Shown here: positions 25,836-35,466 of the stretch, piece after piece
How positions within the stretch are numbered: position 1 is the stretch's first letter
Layout: each line of letters begins with the position of its first letter
Source of the DNA: Nonomuraea sp. SBT364
GTDB taxonomy: Bacteria; Actinomycetota; Actinomycetes; Streptosporangiales; Streptosporangiaceae
Length of the DNA: 64,000 nucleotides
NCBI RefSeq assembly: GCF_001083785.1
Contig: NZ_LAVL01000012.1
Coordinates: forward strand, 1 to 64,000
Direction: 5' to 3'
The notes under the pieces: generated by a model
The model's input: only the letters and a program-made list of their open reading frames with translations
What the model was told of the DNA's origin: nothing
Databases searched by the model: none
Position numbers and translations under genes: made by a program

Positions 25836-26627
25836 GTGACGAACATCCCTGGAATGGAAGCGATACTGAAGGATCCGGCGGGCGCCGTGATCGGGCTCGA
25901 CTTCGACGGGACCCTCTCGCCGATCGTGCCCGACCCCGCGGCCGCCAGGATCCACCCCGAGGCGGCCGCCGTGCTCGCCGAGCTGGGCCGGCACGTCAAG
26001 GCGGTCACCATCGTGACGGGCAGGCCGGTGGCCACCGCCCTGCGGCTCGGTCCGGGGCTGGAGGAGGTGCCCGGCCTGGTGGTGCTCGGCCACTACGGCT
26101 TCGAGCGCTGGGAACAGGGCCAGATCTCCGGGCCGCCGCCCCCGCCCGGGGTGCCGAGAGCCGAGGCCGAGCTGCCGTTCGTGCTCGACGCGCTCGGCCT
26201 GGCGACGGGCGTCACCGTCGAGGACAAGGGCCGCGCGGTCGCCGTGCACACCCGCCGGGCACCCGACCCCGAAGGGGCGCTGGCCAAGCTGCGCGAGCCG
26301 ATGGCCAAGCTGGCCGAGAAGCACGGGCTGGTCGTCGAGCCCGGCCGGCTGGTGCTGGAGCTGCGGCCGCCGGGCATGGACAAGGGCCACGCGCTCGGCC
26401 TGTTCCTGGCCGAGCGGGAGGCGCGGTCGGTGCTGTTCGCCGGCGACGACCTGGGCGACCTGGCCGCGTTCGAGGCGGTCAGGGGAGCCGGGGTGCCCGG
26501 CGTGACGGTGTGCAGCGGCTCGGCCGAGGTGACGGCGCTGGCCGAGCGGGCCGACATCGTCGTGGACGGACCCGACGGCGTGGTGGCCCTGCTCCGCGAA
26601 CTGACGTCGGCGTTCAGTCGTTCGTGA
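25836..26627 (+). CDS. otsB: Trehalose-6-phosphate phosphatase
   Basis: A 263-residue HAD-superfamily phosphatase. Motif I is DFDGTL at residues 22-27, followed by SPIVPDP; IVTGRPV is motif II; GHYGFERW and LELRPPGMDKGHAL match OtsB; and FAGDDLGDLAAF is motif IV with the Mg-binding aspartates. It removes phosphate from trehalose-6-phosphate in the second step of the OtsA-OtsB pathway. The start is GTG at 25836. The otsA gene lies 0.6 kb downstream on the opposite strand, so the two pathway genes are not co-transcribed. Confidence 0.94.
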   Translation: MTNIPGMEAILKDPAGAVIGLDFDGTLSPIVPDPAAARIHPEAAAVLAELGRHVKAVTIVTGRPVATALRLGPGLEEVPGLVVLGHYGFERWEQGQISGPPPPPGVPRAEAELPFVLDALGLATGVTVEDKGRAVAVHTRRAPDPEGALAKLREPMAKLAEKHGLVVEPGRLVLELRPPGMDKGHALGLFLAEREARSVLFAGDDLGDLAAFEAVRGAGVPGVTVCSGSAEVTALAERADIVVDGPDGVVALLRELTSAFSRS

Positions 26628-26662
26628 CCGGCCTGCAAGTCGCCTCCGCTACCGTCGGGATC

Positions 26663-27244
26663 ATGCTCAAGCGCTCACTCACCGTAACCGCCGTCGCCGC
26701 CTCGGTCCTCCTCCTGGCCCCCGCCGTCGCCACGGCGGCGCCCGCCCAGCCGCTGAAGCTGCGCGGCGGCCTGACTCTCTACGTGCCGATCAAGTGGAGG
26801 GTGTACGGCGGAGGCACCGACAGCGTGCACGTCGTCACGGGCAGGTGCGCCCACCCCAAGGCCGCCTTCTTCACCCCCGACTGCAAGGGCTTCTGGATCT
26901 TCGGGCCGGAGCACATCAAGCGGGGCGCCGAGGGCTTCGGCCCCTACAACGCCCAGCGGGGCGGCTACTACCCCGCCTCCGACGTGCAGCGCTGCCCGGT
27001 CGACGGCAAGCTGCTGCGGGGTGAGCGGATCGGCAGGCACACCAAGGGGCTGCGCCAGGTCGGCCCCGGGCACCGGGCGTACTACCACGAGTTCCGGACC
27101 CGCTGCCGGACCCACTCGGGCAAGGTGACGCGGACGAGCTTCACCACCCGTGAGTGGTATCTGCCGACGTCGAAGGTGCTGGTCGTCGACGAGTGGAAGA
27201 CGCCCGGACTGTCCGGCGCGCTGCGGCACGCCGACTGGAGGTGA
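26663..27244 (+). CDS. Secreted hypothetical protein
   Basis: A 193-residue exported protein. The signal peptide LKRSLTVTAVAASVLLLAPA is followed by a likely cleavage site after ATAAPA. The mature protein is basic and aromatic with four cysteines (GRCAHPK, TPDCKGFW, VQRCPVDG, RTRCRTH), which suggests two disulphides. Segments such as WRVYGGGTDSVHVVTG and REWYLPTSKVLVVDEW recur in secreted proteins of related actinomycetes as I remember them, without known function. The start ATG at 26663 is 35 bp after otsB. It converges on otsA with only 4 bp between their ends. Confidence 0.82.
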   Translation: MLKRSLTVTAVAASVLLLAPAVATAAPAQPLKLRGGLTLYVPIKWRVYGGGTDSVHVVTGRCAHPKAAFFTPDCKGFWIFGPEHIKRGAEGFGPYNAQRGGYYPASDVQRCPVDGKLLRGERIGRHTKGLRQVGPGHRAYYHEFRTRCRTHSGKVTRTSFTTREWYLPTSKVLVVDEWKTPGLSGALRHADWR

Positions 27245-27248
27245 CCCG

Positions 27249-28673
<1,425 letters not shown>

Positions 28674-28760
28674 CGACACTCCCCAGGAGTTGTGGCAGGA
28701 ACCCCCTCGTTTACGGCGAGGAGATGTCACCGAGGTGTCCTCCGACCTAGGATCCCAGCT

Positions 28761-29315
28761 ATGGCGCTAGATGAGGCAACCGAGGAACTCGCCCGCTCAG
28801 CCGCCGTAGGAGATCATCGCGCACTCGGCGAGCTCCTGCGACGGATCGAGCCGGACGTGCTGCGGCACTGCGCCCGCATCCTGCCCTACCACCAGGACGC
28901 GGAGGAGGCGGCCCAGGACACCCTGCTGGCGGTGGCGCGCAACATCGGGCGGTTCGAGGGGCGCGCCAGGTTCAGCACGTGGCTGCACATCGTGACCGCC
29001 AACTGCGCGCGCACCACGTACCGGTCGCTGAAGCGCAGGGCGGCGGAGCAGAGTTCCGACGAGCTGCCCATGCAGAAGCCCGACGTGCGGCGGGTCAGCG
29101 TGATCGCCGGGTCCCGGCTGGACCTGCTCGACGCCATGGAGGCGCTGGAGGCCGACAAGCCCGACCTCGCGCAGGCGCTGGTGCTGCGCGACATCGTCCA
29201 GCTCGACTACAGCGAGGTTGCCGAGCAGCTCAAGATCCCGCTCGGCACGGCCAAGTCACGCATCCACCAGGCCCGCAAATACGTGCAGGCGGCGCTCGGC
29301 GACGACTACCGGTGA
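28761..29315 (+). CDS. RNA polymerase ECF sigma factor
   Basis: A 184-residue sigma-70 family protein. Region 2 covers residues about 20-90 (DVLRHCARILPYHQDAEEAA, then GRARFSTWLHIVTANCARTT), and region 4 covers about 125-175 (LVLRDIVQLDYSEVAEQLKI and PLGTAKSRIHQARKYV). It has no C-terminal extension, and no anti-sigma gene is adjacent. Divergent from otsA across 87 bp, so a link with trehalose synthesis is possible. A perfect 13-bp palindrome begins right after its TGA stop. Confidence 0.92.
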   Translation: MALDEATEELARSAAVGDHRALGELLRRIEPDVLRHCARILPYHQDAEEAAQDTLLAVARNIGRFEGRARFSTWLHIVTANCARTTYRSLKRRAAEQSSDELPMQKPDVRRVSVIAGSRLDLLDAMEALEADKPDLAQALVLRDIVQLDYSEVAEQLKIPLGTAKSRIHQARKYVQAALGDDYR

Positions 29316-29348
29316 GACCAGTCGTCTCGCATAATGAGACGACTGGTC
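29316..29348. terminator. Perfect 13-bp inverted repeat after the sigma gene
   Basis: GACCAGTCGTCTC (29316-29328) and GAGACGACTGGTC (29336-29348) are exact complements around a 7-base loop (GCATAAT). The first arm begins at the base after the sigma stop. There is no T tract. It is either a U-less terminator or an operator; the riboswitch promoter must lie just downstream, perhaps with TAGAGT at 29369-29374 as its -10. Confidence 0.6.
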
Positions 29349-29401
29349 AGTTCACCCGCTGGATTGGGTAGAGTCCGGTTCAGCAACTCCTAACTGAATA
29401 T

Positions 29402-29542
29402 TGCTCATCCAGAGGGGTGGAGGGACCGGCCCTGCGAAGCCCCGGCAACCCTCCCGGCTTGTGACTCGCGACCTGCGAGGCCGACCGGGACAGGGTGCCA
29501 ATTCCGGTCCGTGGTCAGGGTGGCCGCGGACGAAGATGAGGG
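29402..29542 (+). ncRNA. SAM-I (S-box) riboswitch upstream of thrC
   Basis: The leader shows S-box landmarks in order: P1 strand CTCATC (29404-29409), AGAGGGGTGGAGGGACCGGC, the K-turn and core GAAGCCCCGGCAACC, the P3/P4 linker, GGTGCCAATTCC, and the closing GATGAG (29535-29540). The ribosome-binding site GAGGGAAGG overlaps the 3' strand of P1, 10 bases before the ATG, so SAM binding probably blocks translation initiation. No terminator hairpin with T run is present between P1 and the gene. Class I rather than class IV is called because of the P3-P4 region and CCAATTCC. Confidence 0.88.
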
Positions 29543-29555
29543 AAGGCCTCGCTTC

Positions 29556-30785
29556 ATGTCGCTCGACTTCGGTCCCGCCGTCGCTCTCTCCTGCCGCGAG
29601 TGCGGCACCCGCTACCCGCTCGGCCCCAGCTTCGCCTGTGTGGAGTGTTTCGGGCCGCTGGAGGCGGCCTACTCCTTCGCGAACGTGACCCGCGCCGACA
29701 TCGAGTCGGGGCCGGCCAACATCTGGCGCTACCGCTCGCTGCTCCCGGTGCCGGTCGACGTCGCGTCCAAGCCCAACATGAACCCCGGCTGGACCAAGCT
29801 CGTCAAGGCGGGCAACCTGGGCCGGGCGCTGGGCATCAAGTCCCTGTACGTCAAGGACGACTCGGGCAATCCCACGCACTCCTTCAAGGACCGCGTGGTC
29901 GCCATCGCCGTCGAGGCGGCGCGCAACTTCGGCTTCCACACGCTGTCGTGCTCCTCGACCGGCAACCTGGCCGGCGCGGTGACGGCGGCCGCCGCCAGGG
30001 CCGGGCTCGACGCCTGCGTGTTCATCCCCGCGGACCTGGAGCAGGCCAAGATCGCCATGGCCCGGGTGTTCGGCGGCAAGCTGATCGGCATCGACGGCAC
30101 CTATGACGAGGTCAACCGGTTCTGCTCGGAACTGATCGGCGACCCGCTGGGCGACAAGTGGGGATTCGTCAACGTCAACCTGCGGCCCTACTACGCCGAG
30201 GGTTCCAAGACGCTCGCCTACGAGATCGCCGAGCAGCTCGGCTGGCGGGTGCCCGAGCAGATCGTCATCCCGATCGCCTCCGGCTCACAGCTCACCAAGA
30301 TCGACAAGGGCTTCAAGGAGCTCATCCAGCTGGGCCTGGTCGAGGACCGCCCGTACAAGGTCTTCGGCGCCCAGGCGCTCGGCTGCTCGCCGGTCTCCGC
30401 CGCCTACAAGGCCGGCCACGACGTGGTGCAGCCGGTCAAGCCCGACACCATCGCCAAGTCGCTGGCCATCGGCAACCCCGCCGACGGCCCCTACGTGCTC
30501 GACATCGCGCGCCGCACCGGCGGAGCGGTCGAGGACGTCACGGACGCCGAGATCGTCGCCGCCATCAAGCTGCTGGCCTCGACCGAGGGCATCTTCGCCG
30601 AGACGGCCGGCGGCGTGACCGTCGGCGTGCTGAAGAAGCTCGTCGAGACCGGGCAGCTCGACCCGGAGGCCGAGACCGTGGTGCTCAACACCGGCGACGG
30701 GCTCAAGACGCTCGACGCGGTCGCCGACGTCACCCCCACGGCCGTGATCCGGCCCTCCCTCGACGCGTTCCGCGCGACTGTCTGA
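29556..30785 (+). CDS. thrC: Threonine synthase
   Basis: A 409-residue PLP enzyme that converts O-phosphohomoserine to threonine. An N-terminal zinc ribbon has Cys13 and Cys16 (LSCRECG) with Cys28 and Cys31 (FACVECF). The PLP lysine is K111 in NPTHSFKDRVV, SCSSTGNLAGAVTAAAAR is the phosphate-binding loop, and VVLNTGDGLKT is the C-terminal motif. The ATG at 29556 is used because the ribosome-binding site and SAM riboswitch end immediately before it; an upstream in-frame GTG would begin inside the riboswitch. It is followed by a CysO-like gene 24 bp later, in one transcript. Confidence 0.95.
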   Translation: MSLDFGPAVALSCRECGTRYPLGPSFACVECFGPLEAAYSFANVTRADIESGPANIWRYRSLLPVPVDVASKPNMNPGWTKLVKAGNLGRALGIKSLYVKDDSGNPTHSFKDRVVAIAVEAARNFGFHTLSCSSTGNLAGAVTAAAARAGLDACVFIPADLEQAKIAMARVFGGKLIGIDGTYDEVNRFCSELIGDPLGDKWGFVNVNLRPYYAEGSKTLAYEIAEQLGWRVPEQIVIPIASGSQLTKIDKGFKELIQLGLVEDRPYKVFGAQALGCSPVSAAYKAGHDVVQPVKPDTIAKSLAIGNPADGPYVLDIARRTGGAVEDVTDAEIVAAIKLLASTEGIFAETAGGVTVGVLKKLVETGQLDPEAETVVLNTGDGLKTLDAVADVTPTAVIRPSLDAFRATV

Positions 30786-30809
30786 CAATCAGGAAAGGCG
30801 AGATTAATC

Positions 30810-31085
30810 ATGAGCGTTTCAGTACGGATTCCCACCATCCTGCGCACCTACACCGGCGGTAACGCGGAGGTGAGTGGAGAGGGCGCGACGCTGCGTGACG
30901 TGCTTGCCAAGCTCGACTCCGACTACCCGGGGATCGGCGCACGCATTCTTGATGAATCGGGCAAGATTCGTCGTTTTGTCAACGTTTACGTCGGCGAAGA
31001 GGATGTCCGTTTCGTCCAGGGGCTCGACACTCCTGCCCCTGAGGGCACTCAGATCTCCATCATCCCGGCGGTCGCGGGCGGCTGA
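30810..31085 (+). CDS. cysO: CysO-like sulfur carrier protein (MoaD/ThiS family)
   Basis: A 91-residue ubiquitin-fold protein starting SVRIPTILRTYTGGNAEVSG and ending IIPAVAGG, with the C-terminal Gly-Gly that is adenylated and thiocarboxylated in this family. RRFVNVYVGEEDVRFVQGLD matches CysO of Mycobacterium, which donates sulfur to CysM for cysteine synthesis. cysM and mec are not adjacent here. It is downstream of thrC behind the SAM riboswitch, so expression should fall when SAM is high, which fits sulfur economy. A strong terminator follows. Confidence 0.92.
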   Translation: MSVSVRIPTILRTYTGGNAEVSGEGATLRDVLAKLDSDYPGIGARILDESGKIRRFVNVYVGEEDVRFVQGLDTPAPEGTQISIIPAVAGG

Positions 31086-31113
31086 GATCCCCCGCTGTCC
31101 AGAACGACCCTCT

Positions 31114-31145
31114 AGAAGGCGCCCCATGCGGGCGCCTTCTCTTTT
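31114..31145 (+). terminator. Rho-independent terminator of thrC-cysO
   Basis: An 11-bp perfect stem (31114-31124 with 31130-31140), 5-base loop, then CTTTT. It ends the thrC-cysO transcript 28 bp after the cysO stop. Confidence 0.85.
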
Positions 31146-31209
31146 GTGTGAAATACAAGGTTGAACCAGTTAGCCGAAGATGAAATACCCGATTTGTCGA
31201 TTGACTCTG

Positions 31210-31237
31210 TTGCCAAACGCCGTCCCACAGGTATGGT
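31210..31237 (+). promoter_or_regulatory. Candidate promoter of the cold-shock gene
   Basis: TTGCCA (31210-31215) and TATGGT (31232-31237) with a 16-bp spacer. This predicts a 5' leader of about 90 bases before the cspA GTG, as expected for cold-shock mRNAs. The assignment is by eye. Confidence 0.5.
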
Positions 31238-31333
31238 CGAGTGCGATCGTACGGCTGATAACCATTAGTCAGGCGATTGTGGGTCTCGCGGAGGAATGGG
31301 CGGGATCTAAGAGCCCAGTAAGAGGAGTCGGAA

Positions 31334-31534
31334 GTGGCGCAGGGCACCGTCAAGTGGTTCAACGCGGACAAGGGCTACGGCTTCATCGCGGTAGACGGTG
31401 GTAAGGATGTATTCGTCCATTACTCGGCAATCATGATGGACGGGTATCGGTCTCTCGAGCAGGGCCAACGGGTCGAGTTCGAGATCACGCAGGGCCAGAA
31501 GGGGCCGCAGGCGGAGAGTGTCCGCTCGGTCTGA
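31334..31534 (+). CDS. cspA: Cold-shock protein
   Basis: A 66-residue single cold-shock domain: [20 protein letters not shown] contains RNP-1, and [10 protein letters not shown] is RNP-2. The GTG at 31334 follows AGAGGAG. It binds single-stranded RNA and DNA and keeps transcripts unfolded at low temperature. A long leader precedes it. It sits between thrC-cysO and groEL2, an order also seen in Streptomyces (thrC, moaD-like, csp, groEL2) as I recall it. Confidence 0.96.
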   Translation: MAQGTVKWFNADKGYGFIAVDGGKDVFVHYSAIMMDGYRSLEQGQRVEFEITQGQKGPQAESVRSV

Positions 31535-31658
31535 CGTGGTGTGCACCGGCGGCTCGCGCGTCAGCGCAGTACGTGCGGACCGCCACCTCTCGTCCCCTCA
31601 AGTACGGCGGGCTCGCGGGCCCGCCGTACCGACCTGACCTGGGGTGGGTTGCTGCCAG

Positions 31659-33459
<1,801 letters not shown>

Positions 33460-33478
33460 GTCTCGCCTTTTCGGTAAT

Positions 33479-33525
33479 GCATCCGCCCGAGCCGGTTTTC
33501 CGGCTCGGGCGATGCGTTATTTGCG
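33479..33525 (+). terminator. Terminator of groEL2
   Basis: GCATCCGCCCGAGCCGG, TTTT loop, CCGGCTCGGGCGATGC (16-bp stem with a one-base bulge), followed by GTTATTT. It is 20 bp after the groEL2 stop. Confidence 0.85.
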
Positions 33526-33571
33526 CCTGTCCCAAATTGGGGAATCTTCTTTTACGGCACCGCCGGATCAT

Positions 33572-33672
33572 GGCCGGTGCCCGCACTTCGGTTAAGGGCC
33601 TCCAGGGAGACGGCCGCTGACCGGATGGTGGCCGGCCGCCGTCACGCACCCACGTGAGGCGGTTTCCGGGGT
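33572..33672 (+). repeat. Long inverted repeat, left arm (about 101 bp)
   Basis: This stretch is about 88% identical by eye to the reverse complement of 34220-34320. Shared core segments include GGGCCTCCAGGG, GACGGCCGCTGACCGGA and GCACCCACGTGAGGCGGTTT. The inner end of the arm codes for the last residues (RKPPHVGA) of the SnoaL-like gene. Confidence 0.85.
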
Positions 33673-34166
33673 GAATTGTCAGCCACGGCCGCTGGGCGGC
33701 ACGCGTCGGCCACGGCCTGGGGGTCCCAATAGAACGGGCGGCATTCGAGCATGCGGCCGTTCCTGACCGTGATCAGCTGCATGATCAGGATGTCGACCTC
33801 CCGGCTGGTGGCACGGGCGCGGAAGCGCACCCGGTTCTGCACGACCACGGTGTTCTCGTCGCCCCAATGCTCCTGGGCCAGGAACTCCATCGACTCCCAC
33901 ACCTCGCTGAAGAGGGCCAGGAACCGCTCCATGCCGTCGTGGCCGCGCCACGCGCCCGTGCCGGTGAAGGGCAAGCCCGGAGCCTGGTGCAGGACGACGT
34001 CCGGGTCCAGGTACGCGGCGACGTCGGCATAGGACGCCTTGCCGAACCCGCCCGCGGCCACGTACGCGGCCTCCGCGGCGTAGAACCTCTCCATCACGGC
34101 CCAGGCGCCCACCGGGTGCCCGTCCACACTCGACCCGCCGTCCTCCGCCAAGCTTTTCGCACTCAT
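33642..34166 (-). CDS. SnoaL-like (NTF2-fold) protein
   Basis: A 174-residue protein of the SnoaL/polyketide-cyclase-like nuclear transport factor 2 fold. MERFYAAEAAYVAAG is the first helix, YADVAAYLDPDVVLHQAPGL the second, and GMERFLALFSEVWESMEF, EVDILIMQLITVRNGRMLE and CRPFYWDPQAVADACR complete the fold. Members include cyclases, isomerases and ligand-binding proteins; no catalytic set is assignable. The last 10 codons and the stop fall inside the left arm of a long inverted repeat whose right arm lies 53 bp upstream of the start. The gene therefore looks like a cassette bracketed by the repeat. Confidence 0.85.
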   Translation of the reverse strand: MSAKSLAEDGGSSVDGHPVGAWAVMERFYAAEAAYVAAGGFGKASYADVAAYLDPDVVLHQAPGLPFTGTGAWRGHDGMERFLALFSEVWESMEFLAQEHWGDENTVVVQNRVRFRARATSREVDILIMQLITVRNGRMLECRPFYWDPQAVADACRPAAVADNSPRKPPHVGA

Positions 34167-34219
34167 GCTGCCAGCCTCCCCGACGGCGCCGGGTCCCGCT
34201 GGCGTGGATCAGACCTCCA

Positions 34220-34320
34220 ACCCCGGAAACCGCCTCACGTGGGTGCGTAGCGGCGCCCGGCCACCGTCCGGTCAGCGGCCGTGCCCCTGGAGGCCCCTGG
34301 CCGAAGTACGGGCACTGGCC
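34220..34320 (-). repeat. Long inverted repeat, right arm (about 101 bp)
   Basis: Reverse-complement copy of 33572-33672, placed 53 bp upstream of the SnoaL-like start. Differences are scattered single bases, for example AAGTACGGGCACT against GTGCCCGCACTT, which is consistent with an old duplication. Confidence 0.85.
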
Positions 34321-34333
34321 GAAACCCGGCCGT

Positions 34334-34384
34334 GCCGTACAGGAAGAAGAGCTGTACAAGAAGAAGAGCCGTACAGGAGGAGGA
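34334..34384 (+). repeat. Three 17-bp tandem repeats
   Basis: Units 34334-34350, 34351-34367 and 34368-34384 share GC(C/T)GTACARGARGARGA. The array ends one base before the stop codon of the GNAT gene on the opposite strand. Read on the minus strand it would be immediately after that stop. Confidence 0.8.
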
Positions 34385-34813
34385 TCAGATCAGCCGCTTC
34401 ACCCAGCGGGACCACTCGGGCTGGGGGGAGTAGCCGGCGGCGGCCCAGGCCGGGTGCGCGAGGGTGTTGTCGTGCAGGACCATCGCGTCGGCGCGGAAGG
34501 CGCCGAAGGCGGTGAAGCGGCGCTCGGCGGCGGCCAGGAGCGCGGTGGCGATGCCCTTGCGGCGGTGGTCCGGGTGGACGGCCAGCCGATACAGGTGTGC
34601 CCGCCAGCCGTCCCAGCCGGCGATGAGGGTGCCCGCCAGCGCGCCGCCGAGCTCGGCGATCAGCAGCGCCTCCGGGTCGCGTTCGATGAGCGCGGTGAGC
34701 TTGCCGGGGGAGTCGCGGCGGTCGGTGCCTTCGGCGGCGTGGAGCCAGAAGTCCAGGACCGGCTCCACGTCGCCCGGGCCGCCGAACCGGATGTCCACCC
34801 CGAGGTCGCTCAT
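34385..34813 (-). CDS. GNAT family N-acetyltransferase
   Basis: A 142-residue acetyltransferase. Motif A is RLAVHPDHRRKGIATALLAA with the acetyl-CoA pyrophosphate loop RRKGIA; LIAELGGALAGTLIAGWDG and VLHDNTLAHPAWAAAGYSPQ are the preceding strand and C-terminal motif B. The acceptor substrate is unknown. Start ATG at 34813. The gene stands alone between a tandem repeat and the PEBP-like gene, both on the minus strand. Confidence 0.92.
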   Translation of the reverse strand: MSDLGVDIRFGGPGDVEPVLDFWLHAAEGTDRRDSPGKLTALIERDPEALLIAELGGALAGTLIAGWDGWRAHLYRLAVHPDHRRKGIATALLAAAERRFTAFGAFRADAMVLHDNTLAHPAWAAAGYSPQPEWSRWVKRLI

Positions 34814-34857
34814 GGTTCGCGAACTTATCAGAGTGGTCGCGAACCCATCAGAGGTGG

Positions 34858-35388
34858 TCAGACGCCGTAATGCGGGATGATGTGGCCGCGAGCCAGGGTG
34901 TTGGCGGTGATGTTGAAGCCGACCGCCGCCGGGGGCGTGTCGCCGCTCACCCCCAGGCCGTCGACCGACAGCGCGTGCACGGTGAACACGTAGCGGTGCG
35001 GGTCGCCGGGCGGGGGCGCGGCGCCGCCGTACTCCTTGGTGCCGTAGTCGGTGCGGGCGTGGACGGCGCCCTGCGGCAGGCCCTTGAACTCGGGGCCGGT
35101 GCCCGCGCCCGTCGGCAGCTCGGTCACCGAGGCCGGGATGTCGAACAGCACCCAGTGCCAGAACCCGCTGCCCGTCGGGGCGTCGGGGTCGAAGCAGGTG
35201 ACGGCGTAGCTCCTGGTGCCGTCGGGGGCGCCGGACCAGCGCAGGCTGGGGGACAGGTTCTGGCCCGTCATGCCCCAGTCGTTGAAGACGTGGAGGTCGT
35301 TCAGCCGGTCCCCGTCGGTGATGTCGTCGCTCTGCACCACGAGCGAGGGGACGGGCGGCAGGTATTCGTGTGGCAGCGGTGCCGGCAC
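34858..35388 (-). CDS. YbhB/YbcL-type PEBP protein
   Basis: A 176-residue phosphatidylethanolamine-binding-protein fold, bacterial YbhB/YbcL branch. Key pieces are NLSPSLRWSGAPDGTRSYAV, the ligand-site FDPDAPTGSGFWHWVLFDIP, DYGTKEYGGAAPPPGDPHRY and VFTVHALSVDGLGV. Bacterial members have no firm function and are sometimes called Raf-kinase-inhibitor-like. The start is GTG at 35388 with TAGGAGGAAACC ahead. It is 45 bp upstream of the GNAT gene on the same strand, so the two may be co-transcribed. Confidence 0.94.
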   Translation of the reverse strand: MPAPLPHEYLPPVPSLVVQSDDITDGDRLNDLHVFNDWGMTGQNLSPSLRWSGAPDGTRSYAVTCFDPDAPTGSGFWHWVLFDIPASVTELPTGAGTGPEFKGLPQGAVHARTDYGTKEYGGAAPPPGDPHRYVFTVHALSVDGLGVSGDTPPAAVGFNITANTLARGHIIPHYGV

Positions 35389-35466
35389 GGTTTCCTCCTA
35401 GGGTGATGGCTTCTGCCCAGCATCCTAGGAGCGTTCGGCGCCGCTGCCACCGCCCCGCGCGCCGTG

